From Chelativorans sp. J32 (lineage in GTDB: Bacteria; Pseudomonadota; Alphaproteobacteria; Rhizobiales; Rhizobiaceae), in the NCBI RefSeq assembly GCF_000518985.1, contig NZ_JAEQ01000009.1, positions 85,187 to 149,186 of the forward strand: DNA of 64,000 bases, in the 5' to 3' direction. Below the pieces are notes generated by a model that made no database searches, was not told where the DNA came from, and was given only the letters and a program-made list of their open reading frames with translations. Positions 36,595 to 44,833 of this stretch are shown here, piece after piece; positions within the stretch are counted from its first letter, which is position 1, and every line of letters starts with the position of its first letter. The translations under genes and the position numbers were made by a program.

Positions 36595-36617
36595 GCACCG
36601 GCCAATTCGGCCGGTGC
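36595..36617 (+). terminator. Hairpin between binding protein and permease
   Basis: A perfect 9-bp stem, GCACCGGCC / GGCCGGTGC, closes the 5-nt loop AATTC. No T-run follows, so it may attenuate rather than end transcription, giving more binding protein than permease. Confidence 0.5.
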
Positions 36618-36643
36618 CCTCCCTCACCGTCCGGACCTCTGCG

Positions 36644-37321
36644 ATGGATCTGATCAGCACCTTTTTCAATTGGGAAATCCTCGTCCGCTCTTTCCCGATG
36701 CTCATGCGCGGGGTCGGCAACACCTTGCTCCTTGGCTGCGCGAGCATCGTCTTCGGCGGCATTGCGGGCCTGATCGTCTGCCTCATGCGCCTTTATGGCC
36801 CAAAGCCCCTGCGCCTGTTCGCAATCGGTTATATCGACATGCTGCGGGCAATGCCGATCCTCGTCCTGCTGATCCTGATCTATTATGCCCTCCCCTTTGT
36901 CGGGATCCGGTTCTCGTCCTTCACATCGGCGACGCTTGCCTTATCCCTCGTCCTTTCGGCTTTCACGGCCGAGGTGTGCCGCGCCGGCATCGAGAGCATC
37001 CCGCGCGGGCAGTTCGAGGCAGCGTCCGCGCTTGGGCTGAACTTCTGGACAACCATGCGCAAAGTGATCCTGCCGCAGGCGTTGCGTGTGGTCGTCCCGC
37101 CGCTCACCAGCAACTGCGTCTCGATCTACAAGGACACCGCGCTCGCTTCCGTGGTGGCGATGCCGGATCTGCTGAAGCAGGCCACCGACGCGCAGGCGCT
37201 GATGGCGAACCCGACGCCGCTCATTGGCGCCGCCGCCCTCTATCTGGCCTTCCTTTGGCCACTGGTGCGGCTGGTCAATCATCTGGAGGAGCGCGGCAAA
37301 CAACAAATGACGGCAAGGTGA
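36644..37321 (+). CDS. Amino acid ABC transporter permease
   Basis: The 225-residue product is a HisM/GlnP-type permease with about five transmembrane helices, an N-terminal region typical of this family (SFPMLMRGVGNTLLLG), and the EAA loop that contacts the ATPase (EAASALGLNFWTTMRKVILPQALR). It pairs with the upstream binding protein. Most importers of this type have one or two permeases and their own ATPase; no ATPase gene adjoins it, so it must borrow one from elsewhere. The start at MDLISTFF is chosen by family length; the Shine-Dalgarno is weak. Confidence 0.88.
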   Translation: MDLISTFFNWEILVRSFPMLMRGVGNTLLLGCASIVFGGIAGLIVCLMRLYGPKPLRLFAIGYIDMLRAMPILVLLILIYYALPFVGIRFSSFTSATLALSLVLSAFTAEVCRAGIESIPRGQFEAASALGLNFWTTMRKVILPQALRVVVPPLTSNCVSIYKDTALASVVAMPDLLKQATDAQALMANPTPLIGAAALYLAFLWPLVRLVNHLEERGKQQMTAR

Positions 37322-37375
37322 CGTCAGAGGAATGACGACCTGACGTTCGGGCAGGCGCCGGACCGCAGTCCTGCC
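37321..37375 (+). terminator. Tandem inverted repeats before the TRAP operon
   Basis: Two inverted repeats follow the permease stop: ACGTCAG-N12-CTGACGT (37321-37346) and GGCAGG-N14-CCTGCC (37350-37375). They could terminate the ABC transcript or form a regulatory site for the TRAP operon starting 64 bp later. Confidence 0.35.
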
Positions 37376-37438
37376 GGTGAGAGAAACAAATGTGGGGCGC
37401 CCACGCGGCCATGACGCGAAGGGCATTTAGGAGGTGAC

Positions 37439-38449
37439 ATGCGTAATCTACTGACAACAATCATGGCCGCAGGCGTTGCCTTGTCGGCCTTTGCCATCCC
37501 TCAGGTCGCGACTGCGCAGCAGATCAAGGTCGGCCTTTCCCTTCCGCAAAACGCGGCCGGCTTCGACTTCGTGAACGGCATGTACGAGACGTTCAAGGAG
37601 GAGGTCGAGGCCAACTCGGATATGACGGTCGATCTCGTCTATGCCGGCGCACTTGGAGCACCGAACGAGCGGCTGAACCAGATGCGCCGCGGCGTCATCC
37701 AGATGACCGACGGCGCGGACGGGAATTACGCAACGATCCACAGCGACATCCAGATCCTCAACATGCCCTACCTGTTCCCGTCGGAACAGACTGCATGGGC
37801 AGTCTTCGACGGTCCTTTCGGCCAGAAAATGGCCGAGCAGATTCGCGAGAATACGGGCATCCGCGTGCTTGGCTGGTGGGAATCCGGTGGCTTCAAGCAT
37901 TTCAGCGCCAACAGGGCCATCAAGGCGCCTACCGACATGGCCGGCCTGAAGATGCGCGTGCTCGGCCCGCTCGCGACGATTCCCGTCGAGGCACTTGGTG
38001 CTTCGGCTGCGCCGATCGCCTTTGGCGAACTTTACACCTCCCTGCGTACGGGCGTGGTGGACGGGCAGGACAATTCCGTCTCCACCTTCAATCTCGTGAA
38101 GCTCTACGAGGTTCAATCCCATCTGACCCTGACCGGCCACACCTATGCCTTCGGCCCCCTTGGCATCAACGACGCGTTCTTCTCGGGCCTGCCCGAGGAC
38201 AAACAGAAGGTGATCATCGACGCGGCAGCAAAGGCCATCGAATTCAACCGGACGAAATCTCGGGAGATCGAGGCCGGCGCAATCACATTCGCTAAGGAAA
38301 AGGGAGTGGACATCGTCGAGCTCACCGCCGAGGAGCGCGATGCGTTCCGCGCCGCCATGCAGCCGCCGGCCGTCGAATGGCTGAGGGCGAATGTCGACAC
38401 GCCCGAGCTGATCGACGAGGCGATCGCCGCCGTGGAAGCCGCCAACTGA
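37439..38449 (+). CDS. TRAP transporter substrate-binding protein (DctP family)
   Basis: The ATG at 37439 follows AGGAGGTGAC closely. The 336-residue product has a signal peptide (AAGVALSAFAIPQVATAQ) and the DctP pattern (IKVGLSLPQNAAGF, PYLFPSEQTAWAVFD, GLKMRVLG, GVVDGQDNSVSTF). TRAP binding proteins capture organic acids or amino acids, usually through an Arg that contacts a carboxylate. Genes for both membrane subunits follow. The downstream PLP enzyme suggests an amino-group-containing substrate. Confidence 0.92.
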   Translation: MRNLLTTIMAAGVALSAFAIPQVATAQQIKVGLSLPQNAAGFDFVNGMYETFKEEVEANSDMTVDLVYAGALGAPNERLNQMRRGVIQMTDGADGNYATIHSDIQILNMPYLFPSEQTAWAVFDGPFGQKMAEQIRENTGIRVLGWWESGGFKHFSANRAIKAPTDMAGLKMRVLGPLATIPVEALGASAAPIAFGELYTSLRTGVVDGQDNSVSTFNLVKLYEVQSHLTLTGHTYAFGPLGINDAFFSGLPEDKQKVIIDAAAKAIEFNRTKSREIEAGAITFAKEKGVDIVELTAEERDAFRAAMQPPAVEWLRANVDTPELIDEAIAAVEAAN

Positions 38450-38450
38450 C

Positions 38451-38924
38451 ATGGCGAAGGCACTCTCTCTGATCGAACAGGCACTCCGCGTGATCGCGGC
38501 CATCTGCCTCTTCATCCTGACCACTCTGGTCGTATCGCAGGTTGTCCTGCGATACGGCTACGGCGGCGTACCGTTCTTTACGGAGGAAGTCGCGCGCTAT
38601 GCGATGATCTGGATGGCTTTGCTTGCCGCTGCCGTGGGCGTGCGTGAAGCTAGCCACATCCGCATCGATTTCGTGCCGGATATCATCGGAGCCGCCTCCC
38701 CCCGCGCGCGGCTGCTGCTCGACGCGCTGCTGGATATCATCTCGCTCACCGTGTTTCTCGTCCTCCTCTGGTACGGGATCGACATGATGATGTTCGCAGC
38801 CGGCCAGACCAGCGAAGGCCTGCGCATTTCGCTTTCCTACCCCTACGCTGCCGTACCCGTCTCGTTCTTTTGCGCCTCTCTTTTCGCAGCGCTTCGGCTC
38901 GTACAGAGAAGTGCCGCGAAATGA
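38451..38924 (+). CDS. TRAP transporter small permease (DctQ family)
   Basis: The 157-residue product has four transmembrane segments (ICLFILTTLVVSQVVLRYGY, then MIWMALLAAAVGVREA and two more), the DctQ architecture. It starts one base after the dctP-type stop and its own stop overlaps the large permease start (ATGA). It forms the membrane complex with the DctM-type subunit. Confidence 0.9.
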   Translation: MAKALSLIEQALRVIAAICLFILTTLVVSQVVLRYGYGGVPFFTEEVARYAMIWMALLAAAVGVREASHIRIDFVPDIIGAASPRARLLLDALLDIISLTVFLVLLWYGIDMMMFAAGQTSEGLRISLSYPYAAVPVSFFCASLFAALRLVQRSAAK

Positions 38925-40216
38925 GCGCCTCCCTTACAATCCTGATCACGAGCTTTGTCGGGCTCATCCTGGTCGGCTTGCCGATCGCCTGGGCGATGAT
39001 CGCCGGTGTGCTTCTGTGGATGACCTACACCGGCAGTTGGAGCTTCCTGCCCATCGTGGCGGAACGGCTTTACCAGGGCATGGATTCCTTCGTCCTGATG
39101 GCGATCCCGCTCTTCGTTCTCGCGGGAGAGCTCGTGAATGAAGGGAAGATAACCGACCGGCTCATCAATTTCGCCAACGCCTTGTTCGGCTGGATGCGCG
39201 GCGGCCTTGCCCAGGTCAATATCGGCGCCTCGATCCTCTTCGCCGGCATCACCGGCGTGGCATTGGGCGACATCGCCTCGCTCGGGCGTGTCTTCATTCC
39301 CGCCATGGTGAGACAGGGTTACACCTCCGCCTATGCGGCAGCAGTAACCGCCTCCTCCTCGATCATCGGCCCAATGGTGCCGCCTTCCCTCGTCGCGGTC
39401 ATCTACGGCTCGATGACGGACGTTTCCATTGGCGCGCTGATGGCGGCAACCCTCGTGCCGGGTCTTCTGATCGGCGTCGTGCAGATGATGCTCGTCGCGG
39501 TTCAGGCCCGCATCTACGGATTTCAAAGGGTGGAGATGGACCGCTCGCCCCGCGCCCTGGTACGGGTCACCGGCCACGCGCTCGTGCCATTGATGATACC
39601 GGTCATCATTCTTGCCGGCATGTTGGGCGGACTGATGACACCCACGGAAGCGGGCGGTGTCGCGGCGGTTTATGCGCTCGTCGTTTCCGTCTTCCTCTTC
39701 CGTTCGATCAATCTACCGGCCCTCTCGGATGTCTTCAGCCGTTCGGCCCTCTTTTCAGGGCAGTTGCTGATCATCGTGGGCTGCGGTGCGGCCTTCTCCT
39801 GGGCGATGGGGATGGAAAACGTTCCCGGCATGATCGGCGCGACCATAGCCGGCTGGGAGCTCGGCTATTTCGCCACGATGCTGGTGTTCAATCTTATCCT
39901 GCTCGTGCTCGGCATGTTCATCGATCCGACGACAGTGATCATCCTGTTCGGTCCCCTGCTTTCAGCCGCGGCGGTCCAGGCCGGCATTGATCCACTGCAT
40001 TTCGGTGCCGTGGCCATCCTCAACCTGAATATCGGGTTGCTTACGCCCCCGCTCGGCGTATGCCTGTTTGCGGCCGAGCGCATCGCCAACTGCGGCTTCG
40101 TCCCCTTGCTGCGGGCAACCGCGCCGTTCCTCCTCGTCAACCTGATCGCGCTGGCGATCGTCGTGGCGGTTCCGGAACTCAGCCTCGGGCTGCCGAGACT
40201 TCTCGGCTTCCAATGA
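38921..40216 (+). CDS. TRAP transporter large permease (DctM family)
   Basis: The 431-residue product is highly hydrophobic (about 12 segments) with DctM signatures such as MDSFVLMAIPLFVLAGELVN, GVALGDIASLGRVFIPAM and the C-terminal LNIGLLTPPLGVCLF. It is the sodium-driven transport subunit. The ATG overlapping the dctQ-type stop is used. The next gene, a kynureninase-like enzyme, begins 13 bp after its stop, so transporter and enzyme are co-transcribed. Confidence 0.92.
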   Translation: MSASLTILITSFVGLILVGLPIAWAMIAGVLLWMTYTGSWSFLPIVAERLYQGMDSFVLMAIPLFVLAGELVNEGKITDRLINFANALFGWMRGGLAQVNIGASILFAGITGVALGDIASLGRVFIPAMVRQGYTSAYAAAVTASSSIIGPMVPPSLVAVIYGSMTDVSIGALMAATLVPGLLIGVVQMMLVAVQARIYGFQRVEMDRSPRALVRVTGHALVPLMIPVIILAGMLGGLMTPTEAGGVAAVYALVVSVFLFRSINLPALSDVFSRSALFSGQLLIIVGCGAAFSWAMGMENVPGMIGATIAGWELGYFATMLVFNLILLVLGMFIDPTTVIILFGPLLSAAAVQAGIDPLHFGAVAILNLNIGLLTPPLGVCLFAAERIANCGFVPLLRATAPFLLVNLIALAIVVAVPELSLGLPRLLGFQ

Positions 40217-40229
40217 AATGGAGCACTTC

Positions 40230-41387
40230 ATGACGAATTCAGATCCTATCGCGCCGGATGGCTCCGCCTACTTCCTCTACCACTCGATCGGCATGTATCC
40301 CGGCAAAGCGCAGGCCATGGCACAGGCTTTCACGGATTTCTCCGAAAGCTGGGGCGCGCTTGATGACGGGCAGTGGATGCGGGCGCTTTCTGCCAGGCAG
40401 GAATTCATCGATCTTTGGAGCCGCCTGATCGGCGCGCCGAAGGGGACACTCACCTCAGCTGAGAATGTCACGACGGCACTCTATAGTCTCGTCGGCGCGC
40501 TTCCGTCGGAGCATCTTCAGGGGCGGAAGATCCTTGTGGCTGGCGACTGCTTCCCTAGCCTTCACTTCCTGCTCGCCGGCCTTGCACCGCGTCTCGGCTT
40601 CACGCTGGAAACCGTTCCGCTGCGTCGGGGGGAAAACTGGGTGCGCGACGAAGACATGATCGCGCACTGGGACGAAAGCGTAGGCGTGGCGCTGCTCACA
40701 TTCGTGACCTCGACGGCTTCGCACCGCTGTGATCTCGCCGCACTGGCGGACCACGGGCGGCGCATGGGCAGTCTGGTGGGTGTGGATATTACCCAGGGCG
40801 TCGGCCTCTTGCCTTACGGCGTCGATGCCCCGGCGGTTGATTTCACCGTCTCGACGACCCTGAAATGGCTGTGCGGAACGCCGGGAGCCGGCATTCTTCA
40901 TGTGGCCGAACCGCTGCTGAAGAACTGCCGGCCGGAATTGCGCGGCTGGTTCAGCCAGGAGAACATCTTTTCCTGGGACCTGGACGCCTTCGCCTATGCA
41001 TCCGATGCCCGGCGCTTTGACCACGGCACGCCTTCCGTGCTTGCCTGCGCAGGTTCGGTGCCTGCCTTGAAATGGCATGCGGCGCAGGATCAGGCGGCCA
41101 TGCTGGCGCACAACAGGAAGCTTGGCGGCATGATCATCGAGGAAGCCGGGCGGCTGGGCCTTACACTGGCAAGCCCGCCGGAAGAAGAGCGGCGCGGCGG
41201 CAGCATCATGCTGCGTCTACCCGAGCATGCCGAGCCAACTGCCGTGGTCAATGGCCTTCGCGAGAAGGGCGTGTTCACGGATTGCCGGGGCCGCATCCTC
41301 CGCCTTTCACCTGGTATCATCACGACCGAGGAGGGCGTGGCACACCTCTTTGAAACCCTGCACGGCCTTCTGGGTACGCGCTCATGA
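40230..41387 (+). CDS. Kynureninase-like class V PLP enzyme
   Basis: The 385-residue product has the fold type I, class V aminotransferase pattern: Asp186 in VGVDITQGVG, which would contact the PLP pyridine nitrogen, and Lys212 in STTLKWLCGTPGAG as Schiff base. It resembles kynureninases and cysteine desulfurase-like proteins in layout but lacks the NSLGP and TYKYLNGG strings of true kynureninase at 20.9 kb. I start at the second ATG (40230), which has GGAG about 7 nt upstream; 40218 is possible. Co-transcription with a TRAP importer suggests that it acts on the imported compound, whose identity is unknown. Confidence 0.83.
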   Translation: MTNSDPIAPDGSAYFLYHSIGMYPGKAQAMAQAFTDFSESWGALDDGQWMRALSARQEFIDLWSRLIGAPKGTLTSAENVTTALYSLVGALPSEHLQGRKILVAGDCFPSLHFLLAGLAPRLGFTLETVPLRRGENWVRDEDMIAHWDESVGVALLTFVTSTASHRCDLAALADHGRRMGSLVGVDITQGVGLLPYGVDAPAVDFTVSTTLKWLCGTPGAGILHVAEPLLKNCRPELRGWFSQENIFSWDLDAFAYASDARRFDHGTPSVLACAGSVPALKWHAAQDQAAMLAHNRKLGGMIIEEAGRLGLTLASPPEEERRGGSIMLRLPEHAEPTAVVNGLREKGVFTDCRGRILRLSPGIITTEEGVAHLFETLHGLLGTRS

Positions 41388-41830
41388 ATCCCTCCGCCGC
41401 CTACAGCCATAGTGTGACGGCGCTGCTCGACGTGCCTGCACGGAGCGCTTTCGATTTCATGCGTGATCCGATTGCGCTCGGACGATGGTCGCTCGGCTGC
41501 ATGGACACGCATCCGGCAGGAAAGGATGGCATCCATTCCGGTCGCTCGCTCTTTGACGGCGGCGAAGGTTTCTTCAGGATCGACGCCGATCCGGAAAGGA
41601 TGATCGTCGATTATTTTCTGGGGTCGCCAGAGAGGATGGTTCCCAGAATCTCCGCGCGGATCATCGCCGCCGAGGTCTGCGATCTGAAGCCGGATCAGTG
41701 CTATGTGACGCTGACGGCATGGCGGGGAAGCGGCATGGATGACGCGCGCTGGCACCGCCTCTGCGCAACGCACGAGGCCGAAATCCTGCTCATCAAGGCG
41801 CAGTGCGAAGCGGCGGCAGCGTCGGCCTGA
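41384..41830 (+). CDS. SRPBCC (START-like) family small protein
   Basis: The 148-residue product begins SHSVTALLDVPARSAFDFMRDPIALGRW, the start pattern of the polyketide cyclase/SRPBCC helix-grip fold, which binds hydrophobic or aromatic ligands in a deep pocket. It overlaps the kynureninase-like gene by four bases (ATGA) and ends 15 bp before the convergent GntR gene. It may bind or cyclise the product of the PLP enzyme. Function is not known. Confidence 0.7.
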   Translation: MNPSAAYSHSVTALLDVPARSAFDFMRDPIALGRWSLGCMDTHPAGKDGIHSGRSLFDGGEGFFRIDADPERMIVDYFLGSPERMVPRISARIIAAEVCDLKPDQCYVTLTAWRGSGMDDARWHRLCATHEAEILLIKAQCEAAAASA

Positions 41831-41845
41831 CAGGAAAGCGCGGGC

Positions 41846-42541
41846 TCAAGCCGCCTCGCTGCGGCAGAGCTCGCGCAACAACATCTGCGTGCCCGTGATA
41901 TCGGCGATCATGTGTTCCCGGGCCGCAGTGCCGTCGCGCCGACGAAGCGCGTCGACGATCGCCTGGTGATGGTTGGAAAACGGCTGATGGAGCCCGGTTC
42001 CCATGCGCGGGGCGATATAGGATGAGAGCATGCGCATATAGGGTCCGTAGCGCAGCCAGAGCGAATCGATCAGTTGCACCAGCACCTCCGAACGAGAGGC
42101 GCGGTATATGGCGAAGTGGAAATCCCGGTTCTTGAGCAGCATGTCGTAGACGTTGCCGCTGGCGCTGCTCGCCTCATGCTCGGCCATGTGCAGCTCGACG
42201 GCTTCTATTTCGTCGGCCTGGATGTTGCCTGCCGCGATCTCCGTTGCCAGCCCCTCGAGGGCAACACGGGCGCGGCAGATATCGTCGAGGCGTTCGACCG
42301 AGACGGTCGGAACGCAAGCTGAACCGTTGGAGGCGATCTCCAGTGCGTTCTCCGCGCCAAGCCGCCGCAGCGCCTCACGCACCGGCATATGGCTCGTCTG
42401 AAACGACTTTGCCAGCGATGCGATGGTCAAGGCCTGCCCCGGATCAAAGCGGCCGGTAATCAGTGCACTGCGCAGCTGGAAATAGATACCGTCGCTGATG
42501 GTGATGCGCGAGGAGACGGGCTCTAGTGAATCATCAAGCAT
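41846..42541 (-). CDS. GntR family regulator, FCD subfamily
   Basis: The 231-residue product has the N-terminal GntR winged helix (IYFQLRSALITGRFDPGQALTIASLAKSF, MPVREALRRLGAENAL) and a C-terminal all-helical FCD ligand-binding domain with its metal-binding histidine region (NRDFHFAIYRAS, NHHQAIVDALRRRD). FCD regulators typically repress uptake and catabolism of carboxylic acids or amino acids. It has a good AGGAGGG Shine-Dalgarno. It probably controls the TRAP module, the Liv/DAO operon, or both; the perfect palindrome at 50.86 kb is a candidate site. Confidence 0.88.
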   Translation of the reverse strand: MLDDSLEPVSSRITISDGIYFQLRSALITGRFDPGQALTIASLAKSFQTSHMPVREALRRLGAENALEIASNGSACVPTVSVERLDDICRARVALEGLATEIAAGNIQADEIEAVELHMAEHEASSASGNVYDMLLKNRDFHFAIYRASRSEVLVQLIDSLWLRYGPYMRMLSSYIAPRMGTGLHQPFSNHHQAIVDALRRRDGTAAREHMIADITGTQMLLRELCRSEAA

Positions 42542-42619
42542 TTGCCCTCCTCTCCTTTCCTTTGCTCTCTTACTGGTTAAAAGAGATGATCCGCTCGCGC
42601 CAGCAACCGGTTTCTCTCC

Positions 42620-43789
42620 TCACAGCGAATTAAAGAATCTGCTGAGCCTATCCATAGCCTCTTCAAGGCGCTCATAGCTTTGCGAGCCGAAGCAGATCCG
42701 CAGGTGATTCTCACCCAGTGGACCATAGAAGCTCCCAGCCTCCACCACCACATCGACCTGTTCCAGGATCGCATCGGCCGCTTCCTGCGCCTTAAGGCCC
42801 GTGCCGCTGATATCCGGGAATGCATAGATCGTGCCTTCCGGCCGGGGGCAGACCACGCCAGGCATCTGGTTGAGACGGCTTACTACCAGGTCACGTTTGC
42901 GCCTGTCGTCATCGACCATCTCCTCCAGCACTTCGGCTGGGCCGGAAACGGCTGCGAGCGCGCCATACTGGATGAATGTGTTGACGTGGGTGACCTCCGT
43001 CGCGGTGATCTTCATCAGCGCCGGGATCATCGATCTGTCGGCCGCCAGATAGCCGAGCCGCCACCCGTCCATGGCATAGGCCTTGGTGAAGGCGAACATG
43101 CTGACAGTGCGTTCCTTCATTCCCGGCAAGGAAGCGATGCTGATGTGCTGCGCGCCGTCGAAGACGATTTGCTCATAAACTTCGTCCGAGACGACCGCGA
43201 GATCGTGCTCGATGGCGAGATCGGCAAGGACTTGGAGCTCCTCGCGGGAATAGACCCTACCGGTCGGATTGGATGGATTGACGAGCACGATCATACGCGT
43301 GCGGGGCGTGATCAGCGGCGCGATCAAGTCCTTGCGGATGCGGTACCCGGCCGACTTGTCGAGCGGCGCCATCACCGGCTTGCCGCCTGCCATTTCCACC
43401 TTGCCCACATGCTGCGGGTAGTAGGGTTCGAGAAGGATAGCCTCCTCCCCTTCATCCAGCAGCGCCATGAAGGCGGCAAAGGAGGCCTGGGTCAGGCCGT
43501 TGGTCACGAGGATTTCCGAAGCAGACACGTCGATACGATTGTAGTCGCGGACCTTTGCTGCAAGCGCCTCGCGCAGTTGCGGAATGCCTTGCATGTCGCT
43601 GTAATGCACTTCGCCCGCCTGAAGGGCGCGTATGGCCGCCTGCTTGATGTGCTCCGGCGTGTCGTGCACCGGCTGCCCGAGTTCCAGATGAATGAGATCG
43701 CGCCCGTCCTTTGCCATGGCCGCCGCCTTGGCGAACATGCCGTAGCTCTTCTTGGAGGTTTGCGTGATGCGTCTCGCGAATTTCGGCAT
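42620..43789 (-). CDS. Class I/II aminotransferase
   Basis: The 389-residue product is a fold type I aminotransferase of the aspartate/aromatic group: LVNPSNPTGRVYS, AVVSDEVYEQIVF, FTKAYAMDGWRLGYLA with the PLP lysine, and LRICFGS with the substrate-carboxylate Arg. It converts an amino acid to the 2-oxo acid. Aromatic amino acids are plausible substrates because indolepyruvate oxidoreductase is encoded 9 kb away, but aspartate, alanine or kynurenine-type activity cannot be excluded. The GntR gene lies 78 bp downstream on the same strand. Confidence 0.88.
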   Translation of the reverse strand: MPKFARRITQTSKKSYGMFAKAAAMAKDGRDLIHLELGQPVHDTPEHIKQAAIRALQAGEVHYSDMQGIPQLREALAAKVRDYNRIDVSASEILVTNGLTQASFAAFMALLDEGEEAILLEPYYPQHVGKVEMAGGKPVMAPLDKSAGYRIRKDLIAPLITPRTRMIVLVNPSNPTGRVYSREELQVLADLAIEHDLAVVSDEVYEQIVFDGAQHISIASLPGMKERTVSMFAFTKAYAMDGWRLGYLAADRSMIPALMKITATEVTHVNTFIQYGALAAVSGPAEVLEEMVDDDRRKRDLVVSRLNQMPGVVCPRPEGTIYAFPDISGTGLKAQEAADAILEQVDVVVEAGSFYGPLGENHLRICFGSQSYERLEEAMDRLSRFFNSL

Positions 43790-43821
43790 TGAATATCCAG
43801 TCTCTTATGGTCTCGATGGAA

Positions 43822-43836
43822 GCGGTTCAGAACCGC
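43822..43836. promoter_or_regulatory. Palindrome in divergent promoter region
   Basis: GCGGTTC-A-GAACCGC is a perfect 7-bp inverted repeat in the 145-bp region between the aminotransferase and the alpha/beta hydrolase. It could be an operator shared by both genes. Confidence 0.35.
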
Positions 43837-43934
43837 GCTTGAAAATATCTGCCCCGCCGCGATGCCCCCTTGCTCGGAGGCATGCCGACTTCTAGGTTCG
43901 CCCGACCGGCACATGATGAAATACGGGGCGGAAA

Positions 43935-44810
43935 ATGGCTGACAGGGATATGGATCATCAATTTTCGCTGGACGATGTCCGCGATCTCGAGACCATCTTC
44001 GCACGCCGCGCGACCGCCGCGCAGGCCGCGCTCGCGGCCTTCGATGTTGAAAGAGGCATCGCCTACGGCATGGCGCCGGGCGAGCGGCTCAACATTTTCC
44101 CCCCACGCAATCGCGACGGAGCCGCACCGGTGCAGATCTTCATCCATGGCGGCTTCTGGCGCTCCCTGGATGCGGATCTCTTTAGCTTCCTGGCACCGGG
44201 CTTTGTACCCTTCGGTGCTGTGCTGGTCGTGATCGACTATCCGCTCATGCCAACGGTGCGCATGGCCGAGCTTGTCGAGGCCTGCCGCAAAGCCGTTCGA
44301 TGGACGCATGCGAACTGCGCCCGTTATGGAGGCGACCCCGATCGAATCTTCATCTCGGGCAACTCGGCCGGCGGGCATCTTGTGGCCGAACTCATGGACC
44401 GCGCATGGCTTCGTGGCACCGGACTTCCCGAAAACCTGATCAAGGGTGGTACCGCAATCAGCGGCATTTTCGACCTGGAACCGGTCACCCGCTCCTTCCA
44501 GAACGACGAGATCAGGCTCACGGCCGAAGAGGTGCGCGCCTTCAGCCCGCTCCGCCGGCAGCTCGATCTCGCCGCGCCCCTCATCGTCACGGTTGGGGGT
44601 GACGAGACCGAAGAGTTCCTGAGGCAGTCGGCGGATTTCGCGCAGCACGCCGAGCGCTGCGGCGCCCCCGTCTTGAATATCCCCGTGCCTCAAACGAACC
44701 ATATCACCGTCGTCCTCGATGCGCTGGCCGATCCTGCCCAGGAACTGAACCGTGCCGTCCGTGCGCAAATGGGGCTTTCGACCCCGGTAGACGCGCCGGC
44801 GATCTCTTAG
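43935..44810 (+). CDS. Alpha/beta hydrolase, arylformamidase-like
   Basis: The 291-residue product has the HGGFW oxyanion motif (His71-Trp75) and the nucleophile elbow GNSAGG with Ser144, followed late by a His in QTNHITVV. The HGGxW plus GxSAGG pattern is that of the eukaryote-like kynurenine formamidase (arylformamidase) group within the hormone-sensitive lipase-like family. N-formylkynurenine is thus a reasonable substrate and this gene would fill the step missing between tryptophan dioxygenase and kynureninase; a general carboxylesterase is the alternative. It is divergent from the aminotransferase and convergent with the Liv operon. Confidence 0.8.
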   Translation: MADRDMDHQFSLDDVRDLETIFARRATAAQAALAAFDVERGIAYGMAPGERLNIFPPRNRDGAAPVQIFIHGGFWRSLDADLFSFLAPGFVPFGAVLVVIDYPLMPTVRMAELVEACRKAVRWTHANCARYGGDPDRIFISGNSAGGHLVAELMDRAWLRGTGLPENLIKGGTAISGIFDLEPVTRSFQNDEIRLTAEEVRAFSPLRRQLDLAAPLIVTVGGDETEEFLRQSADFAQHAERCGAPVLNIPVPQTNHITVVLDALADPAQELNRAVRAQMGLSTPVDAPAIS

Positions 44811-44833
44811 ACCGCCGGCCGTCGCTCACTTCC

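Noticed and set aside
40230..41387. Calling the class V PLP enzyme a second kynureninase
   Set aside because: It lacks the NSLGP and TYKYLNGG strings found in the true kynureninase at 20912-22159, so only a general similarity is claimed.
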